Assembly: GCA_030431055.1 (NCBI GenBank)
Contig: JAUIJA010000002.1
Coordinates: forward strand, 186,001 to 250,000
DNA: 64,000 nucleotides
DNA from: Bacteroidia bacterium
GTDB taxonomy: Bacteria > Bacteroidota > Bacteroidia > Flavobacteriales > Flavobacteriaceae
Direction of reading: 5' to 3'
The position numbers and the translations under genes are program-made. Positions 53,791 to 61,809 of the stretch are shown in pieces; the stretch's first letter is position 1, and the number at the start of each line of letters is the position of its first letter. A model generated the notes under the pieces. It was not told where the DNA came from, did not search any database, and was given only the letters and a program-made list of their open reading frames with translations.

Positions 53791-54378
53791 CTAACAACAA
53801 TATTCAGATATATACTTATTAAAAAAAAATGGCTTAGTATTAATTTTATTACTACTTAAGTAATCTAATGAAAGAAACAGGATAAAAGTCCCACAATAAA
53901 ACAACAACAATCCACTTATATAATAAAAATCACTCCTATTATACAATGGGATATCTTCCATTTTATTAAAAACCTCTACAAACCATTGTACAGTTAAAGT
54001 AATAGTTCCTAATGCCATTATTAAGTTTAAAGGTATGTCATTATTCTCTAGTTGACTAAACGAGAAATCTTTTAACAAGTACAAATAAACTACTAAATAG
54101 GTTATCGCTAGTAAAATTGTTATTTTTTTAAAATTTAAAATTTTATAAAAAAAATATAATACACAATAAAATTCTAAAAACATATAAAACCGAAACCATA
54201 CCATTGCATTTATTCTAAAATAAAGAATATTTAATGGTTCAAAAAGACTAATAATAAACATTAATAATAGAAAAGGAAAAAGGTAAAGCGTAGTTTGGTC
54301 TACCTCTTTTCTATTTATTAAATAAAGTACAAAGGGAATTAATCCTAAAGCAAGTGCTATATTATATTCAATTTCCAA
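53791..54378 (-). CDS. Hypothetical six-helix membrane protein
   Basis: 195 aa, about six hydrophobic helices (IALALGLIPFVLYLI, LYLFPFLLLMFIISLF, FYMFLEFYCVLYFFY, ITILLAITYLVVYLYLL, IMALGTITLTVQWFVEVF, SGLLLFYCGTFILFLSLDY), ending SEYCC. Not a family I can name. It follows the 103-aa gene by two bases and precedes the histidine kinase by about 120 bases on the same strand. Several polar residues inside the helices suggest a sensor-like protein. It may be a small signal-input module. Confidence 0.75.
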   Translation of the reverse strand: MEIEYNIALALGLIPFVLYLINRKEVDQTTLYLFPFLLLMFIISLFEPLNILYFRINAMVWFRFYMFLEFYCVLYFFYKILNFKKITILLAITYLVVYLYLLKDFSFSQLENNDIPLNLIMALGTITLTVQWFVEVFNKMEDIPLYNRSDFYYISGLLLFYCGTFILFLSLDYLSSNKINTKPFFFNKYISEYCC

Positions 54379-54380
54379 TA

Positions 54381-54692
54381 CTAATTATTTAATGGACTTG
54401 AAGCATCACAATTAGGTGGGCAGAAGGACATTCTGTCAATTAAAACAGCAGTCAAATCTTTACCATTATTATCAACACCTACTAATACTGGAGAAATAAC
54501 CTTTGCTTGAGTATCGTATCCATAATAAACACGAACTCCCATTAGGTTTTCTTGTTGTAAAATTAGATTTAAAGTATCTATTCCTACAAAACTTGCTTTA
54601 ATTTCATTAGGAAATTTAGCTTTAAAATCTGCAATTAATTTTTGAGCATCTGCTAAAGAGATTTCTGCTCCTGAACTTGGACCTACTCCCAT
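54381..54692 (-). CDS. Hypothetical 103-aa soluble protein with CPxxC tail
   Basis: No signal peptide. N-terminus MGVGPSSGAEISLADAQKLI, a middle with YYGYDTQAKVISPVLVGVD, and a C-terminal FCPPNCDASSPLNN with a C-x3-C pair. I have the impression that short proteins of this form are frequent and unnamed in Flavobacteria, but cannot name a family. It forms a two-gene unit with the membrane protein downstream. The Cys pair could bind metal or form a disulfide. Confidence 0.72.
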   Translation of the reverse strand: MGVGPSSGAEISLADAQKLIADFKAKFPNEIKASFVGIDTLNLILQQENLMGVRVYYGYDTQAKVISPVLVGVDNNGKDLTAVLIDRMSFCPPNCDASSPLNN

Positions 54693-54816
54693 AAATATTG
54701 TTTTTTTGAAAGTTAATAATAGTTCTAAAATAGAAAGATTTATTTATAAAAAAAAACTGGATTATGAAAAAATGCTTACAGAAAAGCTATCATAACTAGT
54801 GAATATTACTATAAAA

Positions 54817-55257
54817 CTACATTTTTTTAAATGCATATTTTACAACCACCCAAATAATCCTTAATGATAAGAACAAATAGGCATAGGCAACAAAGTGCCT
54901 AAAATCATAATCCAGTATATAATTGATGAGTAAAGCACATGATAAATACCCCACCGAATAAAACATCGAATTTACAAATACATCTGTTTGACTTTTAACC
55001 ACTTCATTTTGATTAAAAAGCATTAAGAACTTTGTTAAAACAATATTCATTATAAACCAAGCAAACGACAAACAAACACTTAACATTATTAAAAAGTAAA
55101 AATTAACATCTAATAGCAAAGCATTATTTACTTTTTCAATAAAATTAGGCTTGAACAAAATAATTGCAATTAGAAAATAATACGACAACCCAAAAATTGA
55201 AAACAAAGCCGCCTTTGAATTCAATTTAAAATCATCTATTTTTTTTTCTAATTTCAT
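54817..55257 (-). CDS. Hypothetical four-helix membrane protein
   Basis: 146 aa; short polar N-terminus (MKLEKKIDDFKLNSKA), then four hydrophobic helices (LFSIFGLSYYFLIAIILF, LLDVNFYFLIMLSVCLSFAWFI, FVNSMFYSVGYLSCALLINY, FVAYAYLFLSLRIIWVVVKY). Family not recognised. Divergent from the DUF1761 gene, with the TACGTA array between them about 118 bases upstream of its start. Confidence 0.7.
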   Translation of the reverse strand: MKLEKKIDDFKLNSKAALFSIFGLSYYFLIAIILFKPNFIEKVNNALLLDVNFYFLIMLSVCLSFAWFIMNIVLTKFLMLFNQNEVVKSQTDVFVNSMFYSVGYLSCALLINYILDYDFRHFVAYAYLFLSLRIIWVVVKYAFKKM

Positions 55258-55374
55258 TTGTCTTATTTAAAAAAGTAGAAATGACATGTAACGAAAATAA
55301 CCCATACCAATAAAAATATTTTTATCACGCCATTTCTACATTTCTAAAGTAGCACTGTTCTTAATTATTTCCTA

Positions 55375-55412
55375 TACGTAGAAATACGTATTTTTCTACG
55401 TAGAAATACGTA
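55375..55412. promoter_or_regulatory. Tandem TACGTA dyads, operator-like
   Basis: TACGTA occurs four times, at 55375, 55385, 55397 and 55407, forming two copies of TACGTA-GAAA-TACGTA separated by TTTTTC. Each TACGTA is its own palindrome, and each pair spans one helical turn (10 bases). It lies in the 286-bp gap between two divergent genes. Confidence 0.6.
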
Positions 55413-55508
55413 TTTTTTAATGATTTTTGCCTTTTCAGCTTCTAGTAGAACGTTTTCCTGTTGTGAAAAATGCAACATTACACTGTGAAATTGTGAATTT
55501 TTTTTCGT

Positions 55509-55516
55509 TATATTTG
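55509..55516 (+). promoter_or_regulatory. Putative -7 box for the DUF1761 gene
   Basis: TATATTTG fits TAnnTTTG exactly, 27 bases before the ATG. The upstream TTGTGAA motif occurs at 55461 and 55491, but the spacing to the box is not 19. Confidence 0.45.
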
Positions 55517-55543
55517 ATAGACTAACCAATTAAACAATCAAAT

Positions 55544-56020
55544 ATGTTTTTTAATCCAATTGCTATAGTTGTAGCTGCTTTATCAACCTTTTTAGTAGGC
55601 TTTATATGGTATAACCCAAAAGTTTTCGGAACAATTTGGATGAACGAATCAGGTATGACTGATGAAAAAGCAAAACAAGGTAATATGCTTAAAATTTTCG
55701 GGCTTACTCTAATTTATTCTTTGTTAATTTCCTTTATGATGCCACAATTTGTTATTCATCAAGTTGGCGCTTTACAAGTAGTAAACGGAGACGAAACCAA
55801 TCAAGCTTTTATAGAATTTATGAAAACAGTAAGCGATAACCATAGAAGTTTTGGCCATGGAGCATTACATGGTTTTATGCTCGGACTTCTTTTTATTTTA
55901 CCTATTGTTTCAATAAATGGATTATTCGAACAAAAATCTTGGAAATATATGTTAGTAACTGGTGGTTACTGGGTTGTTTCCCTAACAATTATCGGAGCTA
56001 TTATTTGCGGATGGAAATAA
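55544..56020 (+). CDS. DUF1761 family membrane protein
   Basis: 158 aa with four hydrophobic helices. The N-terminus (NPIAIVVAALSTFLVGFIWYNPKVFGTIWM) carries the family's Gly-x-x-Trp-Tyr and P-x-x-F-G-x-x-W pattern. The loop GHGALHGFMLGLLFILP has conserved His residues. Function is unknown. Divergent from the four-helix protein at left. Confidence 0.88.
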   Translation: MFFNPIAIVVAALSTFLVGFIWYNPKVFGTIWMNESGMTDEKAKQGNMLKIFGLTLIYSLLISFMMPQFVIHQVGALQVVNGDETNQAFIEFMKTVSDNHRSFGHGALHGFMLGLLFILPIVSINGLFEQKSWKYMLVTGGYWVVSLTIIGAIICGWK

Positions 56021-56094
56021 TCAAAAAAAGTTAATTCCTTAACATTTTATTACAAAACAATCGCCTTATTTTTGTAGGGCGATTATTTTTTGCT

Positions 56095-57240
56095 TTGGAA
56101 AACATCAGTTTTAAAATATATAAGTCTGTAAGTGAGTTACCAGAAAATTGGGATGAAGTTTCGCATCACAATCATTTTTTGCAAAAGCCTTATTTACAAG
56201 TTTTAGAAAAATCGGCTCCAACAAATATGGAGTGCTTTTTCATTGGCATTTTTGAAAGCAATAAACTCATTGGAACTTCACTAGCGCAATATCTCGATTT
56301 AAATAAATTAGAATCTTTTGGCGAACGCGATAATTGTTTTAAGACGAAAATCAGAAATTTTGTATTTAAAAACTTTGCTTCGCATGTTCTGTTTTTAGGA
56401 AACAATATGATTACTGGGCAAAATGGTTATACGTTTAATAAAGAAATTGAATTTGAATGTATAAGCGACGTAATGATTCAATGCTCGGAAGCTATCATTG
56501 CGTATTTTAAGAAGAAAGGAATTAAAATTCACATAGTAAGTTATAAGGATTTTTATACTGAATGTTCTTCTGAGTTAAAGAAGTTCGATTTTAATAAAAT
56601 GTATGAATTTACAGCGCAACCAAATATGGTTTTCAATTTAGATGAAAGTTGGAAAACCAAAGAAGATTATATTGCTTCATTGAAAAAGAAGTACCGCGAT
56701 CAATACAAACGCGCGCATAAAAAATTTAACGGAATTGAAGTAAAAGAACTCTCAACTGAAGAAGTTATTACTCTTGAAGACAGAATTTACGAATTGTATC
56801 ATCACGTTGCGTTAAATGCGCCTTTTAATACGTTCTTTTTAGACGAACACCATTTTTCTACTTTTAAAAAACAATGCGGAAACCGATTTAGAATTTGTGG
56901 ATATTTTCTAAACAACGAACTTGTAGGTTTTCATACTATTTTACTAAATGGCGATGTTCTTGAAACTTATTTTTTAGGCTATGATGAAAACATTCAAAAA
57001 GAAAACATGCTATATTTGAATATGTTGTACAACATGACCGAGTTTGGCATTGAAAACGGATTTAAGAAAATTATTTTCGGAAGAACAGCTTTAGAAATTA
57101 AAAGTTCTATTGGTGCTAAACCTGTAAAAATGTCCGGATTTATTTATCACACAAACAAACTCATCAATAAGTACATTGATAAAATATTTAACAACTTAGA
57201 ACCCGAAGTTTCTTGGCAACAGCGACATCCGTTTAAATAA
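56095..57240 (+). CDS. FemAB/GNAT-like acyltransferase (peptidoglycan-biosynthesis type)
   Basis: 381 aa from a TTG start; no ATG lies near. The C-terminal half fits an acetyltransferase-6/FemAB-type GNAT: YIASLKKKYRDQYKRAHKKF, RFRICGYFLNNELVGFHTILL, LETYFLGYDENIQKENMLYLNMLY and GFKKIIFGRTALEIKSSIGA. Such proteins transfer amino acids or acyl groups to amines, often for cell wall or lipid. Its substrate is unknown. Confidence 0.78.
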   Translation: MENISFKIYKSVSELPENWDEVSHHNHFLQKPYLQVLEKSAPTNMECFFIGIFESNKLIGTSLAQYLDLNKLESFGERDNCFKTKIRNFVFKNFASHVLFLGNNMITGQNGYTFNKEIEFECISDVMIQCSEAIIAYFKKKGIKIHIVSYKDFYTECSSELKKFDFNKMYEFTAQPNMVFNLDESWKTKEDYIASLKKKYRDQYKRAHKKFNGIEVKELSTEEVITLEDRIYELYHHVALNAPFNTFFLDEHHFSTFKKQCGNRFRICGYFLNNELVGFHTILLNGDVLETYFLGYDENIQKENMLYLNMLYNMTEFGIENGFKKIIFGRTALEIKSSIGAKPVKMSGFIYHTNKLINKYIDKIFNNLEPEVSWQQRHPFK

Positions 57241-57285
57241 TATGTTGATTCGTTTATTTGTTTATTCGCTAATTTGATTTTAAAA

Positions 57286-57338
57286 TAGCCCAGATTGAGC
57301 CAAGCACCGTGTGCAGGTGAAAGCTGGAAATAGCTCCT
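57286..57338. repeat. Structured intergenic element at the convergent gene ends
   Basis: The plus strand reads TAGCCCAGATTGAGCC ... CACC-loop-GGTG ... AAAGCTGGAAATAGCTCCT. AGC pairs with GCT, CCAG with CTGG, and CACC with GGTG inside. From memory, elements starting AGCCC.GATTG and ending GGAAATAGCTCCT are frequent in Flavobacteriaceae genomes. It overlaps the last bases of the ABC-F stop codon. Confidence 0.5.
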
Positions 57339-59262
57339 AATTAAACTCTTCTATTTCCATTTGAACATTTTCCCAATCTTCCATTAACTGTTCTAAATCT
57401 TTTTTCTTCTTTTCATAAGCAGAAAAGAAATCAGCATCTTCCATCAACTTTTCATAATTAACAGCTAAATTTTCATCGTCTTTTTGAATTGATTTTTCTA
57501 ATTCATTTATCTGACTTTCAATCTTACTCAACTTATTTTGAAGTGATTTTTGTTTCTTTTGTTCTTCATAAGATAAAGACTTAGTTTCTTTTTTATCACT
57601 TCTCGACTCCGCTCGAAGTGACACATCATCTTTCTTTTCGATTTCGCGCATATCTTGAGCTTTGCGTTGTTCTAAAAAGAAATTAATATCGCCTAAATAT
57701 TCTCTTATTTTTTGGTCTTTAAATTCGTAAACTCTATTTGCCAAACCTTGTAAAAAATCACGATCGTGAGAAACTAACAATAATGTTCCATCAAAATTAT
57801 GAAGCGCCGCTTTTAAAACATTTTTCGATTTAATATCTAAGTGATTTGTAGGCTCATCCAGTAACAATACGTTAATAGGTTGTAATAACAGTTTACACAA
57901 AGCCAAACGATTTCTCTCGCCACCAGAAAGCACTTTTACTTTTTTCTCAACATCGTCACCACGAAATAAAAACGCACCTAACATATCTCGAACTTTTGGT
58001 CGGTTGCTATCGTTTGCGGCATCAAGCATTGTATCTAGTAATGTTTTTTCGCCATCTAAGTATTCGGCTTGATTTTGCGCAAAATATCCCAATTGCACGT
58101 TATGCCCGAGTTTAATCGTTCCATCATATTTAAACTCATCAACAATGGCTTTTATAAACGTTGATTTTCCTTGTCCGTTTTGCCCGACGAAAGCAATTTT
58201 ACTTCCGCGTTCTACTAAAAGAGAAATATCGGATAGTACTTTTTTATCGCCATAACTTTTAGAAACATGTTCTGCTTCTACTACAACTTTTCCTGGAGTA
58301 ACCGAAACCGGAAACGAGATATTCATTACTGAATTATCATCTTCGTCAACTTCAATTCGTTCAACTTTATCTAATTTCTTAATTAATGATTGCGCCATTG
58401 CCGCTTTTGAAGCTTTGTAACGAAAACGCTCAATTAACTTTTCGGTTTCTTCAATTTTCTTTTGTTGATTTTTCTGCGTTGCCAATTGCTTTTCGCGCAA
58501 TTCTTCTCGTTGTATTAAATATTGTGAATATGGTTTATTATAATCGTAGATTTTACCAAGTGAAATTTCAATCGTTCGATTCGTAACATTATCTAAAAAC
58601 ATTTTATCGTGCGAAACAATTACTACAACCCCAGGAAAGCCTTTTAAGAAGTTTTCTAGCCAAATGATACTTTCTATATCTAAGTGATTCGTAGGTTCAT
58701 CTAAAAGCAGTACATCGTTGCTTTGCAATAAAAGTTTGGCCAATTCGATACGCATACGCCATCCTCCAGAAAAAGTATCTGTTGAATTATTGAATTCTTC
58801 TCTTTTAAAACCAAGTCCTAATAATATTTTTTCGGTTTCTCCAACATAATTATATCCACCAAGAATTTCATATTGATGTGTAACTTCGCTTAATTCATCT
58901 ATCAAATTATGATAACCTTCACTTTCATAATCGGTTCTATTTGCCAATTGATGATTAATTTCATCCATTCTAAATTCAGCACGTTTAATTTCTTCAAAAG
59001 CTTGATAGGCTTCTTCTAAAACCGTTCGACCTTGTTCAAAATCGATATCTTGACGAAGAAAACCTATTTTAACATCTTTTTCAGTTGCAATCGCTCCAGT
59101 ATCGGCTTGATTATCTCCAGCTAAAATTTTCAACATTGTTGATTTTCCAGCACCATTTTTTCCAACTAGACCAACTCTATCGCCAGAACCTAATCGAAAT
59201 GTTACTTCTTCAAATAAATATTCTCCACCAAATGAAACAGATAAATTATGTATATTAAGCAT
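57337..59262 (-). CDS. ABC-F family ATPase
   Basis: 641 aa with two ABC ATPase domains and no membrane segment: Walker A GKNGAGKST and GQNGQGKST, signatures FSGGWRMR and LSGGERNR, Walker B LLDEPTNHLD twice. The interdomain linker is charged and helical; the C-terminus has a coiled coil (KLSKIESQINELEKSIQ). ABC-F proteins act on the ribosome in translation control or antibiotic protection. A palindromic repeat in frame encodes SLRAESRS just before the coiled coil. Subfamily (Uup-like from the C-terminal coil) is a guess. Confidence 0.95.
   Translation of the reverse strand: MLNIHNLSVSFGGEYLFEEVTFRLGSGDRVGLVGKNGAGKSTMLKILAGDNQADTGAIATEKDVKIGFLRQDIDFEQGRTVLEEAYQAFEEIKRAEFRMDEINHQLANRTDYESEGYHNLIDELSEVTHQYEILGGYNYVGETEKILLGLGFKREEFNNSTDTFSGGWRMRIELAKLLLQSNDVLLLDEPTNHLDIESIIWLENFLKGFPGVVVIVSHDKMFLDNVTNRTIEISLGKIYDYNKPYSQYLIQREELREKQLATQKNQQKKIEETEKLIERFRYKASKAAMAQSLIKKLDKVERIEVDEDDNSVMNISFPVSVTPGKVVVEAEHVSKSYGDKKVLSDISLLVERGSKIAFVGQNGQGKSTFIKAIVDEFKYDGTIKLGHNVQLGYFAQNQAEYLDGEKTLLDTMLDAANDSNRPKVRDMLGAFLFRGDDVEKKVKVLSGGERNRLALCKLLLQPINVLLLDEPTNHLDIKSKNVLKAALHNFDGTLLLVSHDRDFLQGLANRVYEFKDQKIREYLGDINFFLEQRKAQDMREIEKKDDVSLRAESRSDKKETKSLSYEEQKKQKSLQNKLSKIESQINELEKSIQKDDENLAVNYEKLMEDADFFSAYEKKKKDLEQLMEDWENVQMEIEEFN
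57598..57622 (-). repeat. Palindromic repeat inside the ABC-F coding sequence
   Basis: 25 bases whose reverse complement matches 47220-47243 exactly over at least 22 bases. Translated in frame as part of VSLRAESRSD in the linker before the C-terminal coiled coil. Confidence 0.75.
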
Positions 59263-59311
59263 TGCTTATTTTTTGTTACAATTGTTACCAATAAAAAACT
59301 ACCTTTTGTAG

Positions 59312-59319
59312 TATATTTG
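59312..59319 (+). promoter_or_regulatory. Putative -7 box for the DUF983 gene
   Basis: TATATTTG fits TAnnTTTG, 10 bases before the ATG at 59330. No -33 box at the right distance. Confidence 0.4.
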
Positions 59320-59329
59320 TGTAAAATTA

Positions 59330-59740
59330 ATGCAAATGTTTAAAAAAGGATCTAAACTATATAGTATTTTTACAGGAACTTGTCCGAAATGTCATGAAGA
59401 AAGCATGTATGAAGACAAAAACCCATATCATTTAAGTAAAGTTTACAAGATGCATGAAACTTGTAGTCATTGTAATACGCGCTACAAAATCGAACCTTCT
59501 TTTTTTTATGGCGCAATGTATGTTAGCTATGCCTTAGGAATTGCTTTTGGTGTAGCTGCTTTTATAATTTCTTATGTGTTTTTAAGCACAACTTTAAAAA
59601 CGGCCTTCATAAGTATTAGTGTAACACTTGTTGTTTTAATGCCCGTAATAATGCGTTTATCGAGAAATATTTGGATAAACTTCTTTATCAATTATGATAA
59701 AGATTGGAAGGAAAATAAAAACAAAAAAAGAGTCAATTAA
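59330..59740 (+). CDS. DUF983 family membrane protein
   Basis: 136 aa. N-terminal zinc-ribbon-like Cys pairs (CPKC and CSHC) followed by two membrane helices (YGAMYVSYALGIAFGVAAF and FISISVTLVVLMPVIM). Short and typical of DUF983. Role unknown. The stop codon overlaps the stop of the convergent oxidoreductase gene. Confidence 0.88.
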   Translation: MQMFKKGSKLYSIFTGTCPKCHEESMYEDKNPYHLSKVYKMHETCSHCNTRYKIEPSFFYGAMYVSYALGIAFGVAAFIISYVFLSTTLKTAFISISVTLVVLMPVIMRLSRNIWINFFINYDKDWKENKNKKRVN

Positions 59741-59754
59741 TTGACTCTTTTTTT
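59723..59754. terminator. Bidirectional intrinsic terminator within overlapping gene ends
   Basis: Perfect 32-base palindrome (AAAAAAAGAGTCAATT and its complement) centred at 59738/59739. It includes the stop codons of both convergent genes, so the coding ends and the terminators are the same sequence. Confidence 0.85.
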
Positions 59755-60789
59755 ATAAAATCTATTGATATCAATTTCTTTATCCAATTCTATATTATCT
59801 TCTAAATATTCAAATAAGCTTTTAGCTAAAAATGGTCCTAACATAACGCCTCTAGTTCCTAAACCATTTAAAATGTGAAGATTTTGATGTTCAAAATGAG
59901 TTCCTACTAAAGGTCTCCTGTCTTTTACTGTTGGTCTCACTCCAGCTAAATGCTCTACAACCTCATAATCAACCGAAATTAAGTGGTTTAGCTTTTCTAT
60001 CAATTCGTCCTTACCTTCATTAGTTGGCAAATTAGTTTTATCTTTCCAATTATATGTTGCGCCAACTTTGTAAATATCATTACCAATAGGTAAAATAAAA
60101 ATATTAGACTTGACTATTTTATCTAAATTCAGCTTTTTACATTTTATATGTAATAATTCTCCTTTTGTACCATCTAAAGGTAAATCATTAAAGAACGGAT
60201 TTTGATGTAAACCAAAACCTTCCGCGAAAATGATATGCTTTGCTTTTATATATTTATATGTAACAAAATCTTGTTGAAACGAAATTGCTTCGTAATCGAA
60301 AGTTTCGTTACTTAATATACTTTGCTCTTTTAAAAACTGCTGATAAGATTCGATAAATGTTTTAATATCTAAATATCCCGAGTGTAAAACTTCACCAAAA
60401 CCGAAAGGCGAATCTATTCCTTTGATTGTTTCATTTTGAAAAGTTGAATTAAGAAACTTACTTAAGTTTGGTTTATCAGAAGCAACACTCCAATTGTTTT
60501 GTTCTTCAATTGATGATAATTTTCTCCACAATTGCATAGGAAAGTCGAACTTAACATCTAATTGTTTTTCTAATTTTGGATAGAACTTTTCTATAATATC
60601 AAGTTGTTCCGTCGCTTTCCAAACACTTGTAAAACGTTTTAGAACAACAGGATTATACATTCCACCAGCAACCGTAGATGACGGTTGTGATTTATTTTCA
60701 AAAACTAAAATTTTTTTGTTGTTATCTAGAGCTAATGAAGCAAAAGCACTTCCTGCTAAACCAGCACCAACAATAATGTAATCTATCAT
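59737..60789 (-). CDS. FAD-dependent oxidoreductase, DadA/DAO-type
   Basis: 350 aa. N-terminal dinucleotide motif IVGAGLAGSAFASLAL (G-x-G-x-x-G), then KILVFENKSQPSSTVAGGMYNPVVLKRF; the C-terminal part has LAGVRPTVKDRRPLVG and LNGLGTRGVMLGPFLAKSL, the usual FAD-closing GTRG-type motif. The DAO family oxidises amine groups, for example of D-amino acids or glycine. Substrate unknown. Not part of the gld operon; a terminator lies between. Confidence 0.88.
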   Translation of the reverse strand: MIDYIIVGAGLAGSAFASLALDNNKKILVFENKSQPSSTVAGGMYNPVVLKRFTSVWKATEQLDIIEKFYPKLEKQLDVKFDFPMQLWRKLSSIEEQNNWSVASDKPNLSKFLNSTFQNETIKGIDSPFGFGEVLHSGYLDIKTFIESYQQFLKEQSILSNETFDYEAISFQQDFVTYKYIKAKHIIFAEGFGLHQNPFFNDLPLDGTKGELLHIKCKKLNLDKIVKSNIFILPIGNDIYKVGATYNWKDKTNLPTNEGKDELIEKLNHLISVDYEVVEHLAGVRPTVKDRRPLVGTHFEHQNLHILNGLGTRGVMLGPFLAKSLFEYLEDNIELDKEIDINRFYKKRVN

Positions 60790-60801
60790 AGTACAAAAAT
60801 A

Positions 60802-60833
60802 AAAAAACTCTTATCGATTGATAAGAGTTTTTT
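60802..60833 (-). terminator. Intrinsic terminator of the gld operon
   Basis: 14-bp perfect stem around ACTCTTATC/GATAAGAGT, four-base loop, T6 on the minus strand, 24 bases after the gldN stop. Confidence 0.87.
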
Positions 60834-60857
60834 ATTATGAATTGGAGAAAATTTATA

Positions 60858-61775
60858 TTAGTAATTCCACATATCTTGTTCGAAATCTCTAATTTTTTCT
60901 TTCACACGCTCAGATTCTAATAATTGCATTTGAGCATTTTCTTTCATGTAATCTTTAATCTCTCTATCTGCATAAACGTTTTCTTCTAAGTAAATTACTC
61001 CATTAAAACGTCTAGCGTTTAACAAGTGATCAAAACTGAAAGGCATAGCTGAATTTCGGTTATTGAAAGCTTTTGCTTTGTGCAAAGTTTCTCTTGCTGC
61101 TGGGAAATATACCCAAAACAAATCAACCATCTCGTCAGTATCAGGATTGTCTTTATAAATTTGTACGTCTGGTACAACAGGACAAATTCCTAACATTCTG
61201 TACTTTAATTCACCTTGTCTTTTATCGAAGTACCAATATCCTACAACTTTATAAGATTTAACTAAATCAGCTTCAATCTCAGTTTTAATAATATATTGCT
61301 CATCGATTTTCTTTTCACCAGCTAAATAAGCATCGTAATCTTCATTCATTTGTTCGAAACCACCATCTGTAGTATCGATAGCGTATAAAGATTGTTGAAT
61401 TTCTTTTAATGATTTTTTAGCAGTAAAGTAGCTACTATCATACACTTCAGTAAGTGTACTATCTTTAATAGCTTTCTTTAAAACATCATAAAGAGGCTTT
61501 CTATCTGGTCCTAAATCTTTTTCAACAGGATAATATAATGGGAAGTTAACACGTTGATCTAAATCAATGATTTCCCAAACTCTTTTTCCCATTAAGATAT
61601 CTCTATCCATTACATAACCGTAAGGAAGAGGCATATCATTTTCGGCTACTAATTCAGCATCCGTTTTTTTCCCGATTTGATCAGGAGTTTTTGCATTTAA
61701 AAGATTAGATTGTGCAAAGGTAAAAGTTGAACTTAAACCTAATGCTACCATTACTATAATTTTTCTCCAATTCAT
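60858..61775 (-). CDS. gldN: Gliding motility / type IX secretion protein GldN
   Basis: 305 aa, normal for GldN, with signal peptide (MNWRKIIVMVALGLSSTFTFAQ). The core has DRDILMGKRVWEIIDLDQRVNFPLYYP, GYWYFDKRQGELKYRMLGICPV, VDLFWVYFPAARETLHKAKAFN and DHLLNARRFNGVIYLEEN, all typical. GldN forms a periplasmic ring with GldK in the T9SS. It is last in the gldK(L)MN order, 34 bases after gldM. Confidence 0.96.
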   Translation of the reverse strand: MNWRKIIVMVALGLSSTFTFAQSNLLNAKTPDQIGKKTDAELVAENDMPLPYGYVMDRDILMGKRVWEIIDLDQRVNFPLYYPVEKDLGPDRKPLYDVLKKAIKDSTLTEVYDSSYFTAKKSLKEIQQSLYAIDTTDGGFEQMNEDYDAYLAGEKKIDEQYIIKTEIEADLVKSYKVVGYWYFDKRQGELKYRMLGICPVVPDVQIYKDNPDTDEMVDLFWVYFPAARETLHKAKAFNNRNSAMPFSFDHLLNARRFNGVIYLEENVYADREIKDYMKENAQMQLLESERVKEKIRDFEQDMWNY

Positions 61776-61809
61776 TTTCTAAGTCTTTATTTTATGGTAT
61801 AAGAAATTG

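Noticed and set aside
55375..55412. CRISPR array
   Set aside because: Repeat units are far too short, spacers are constant, and there are no cas genes.
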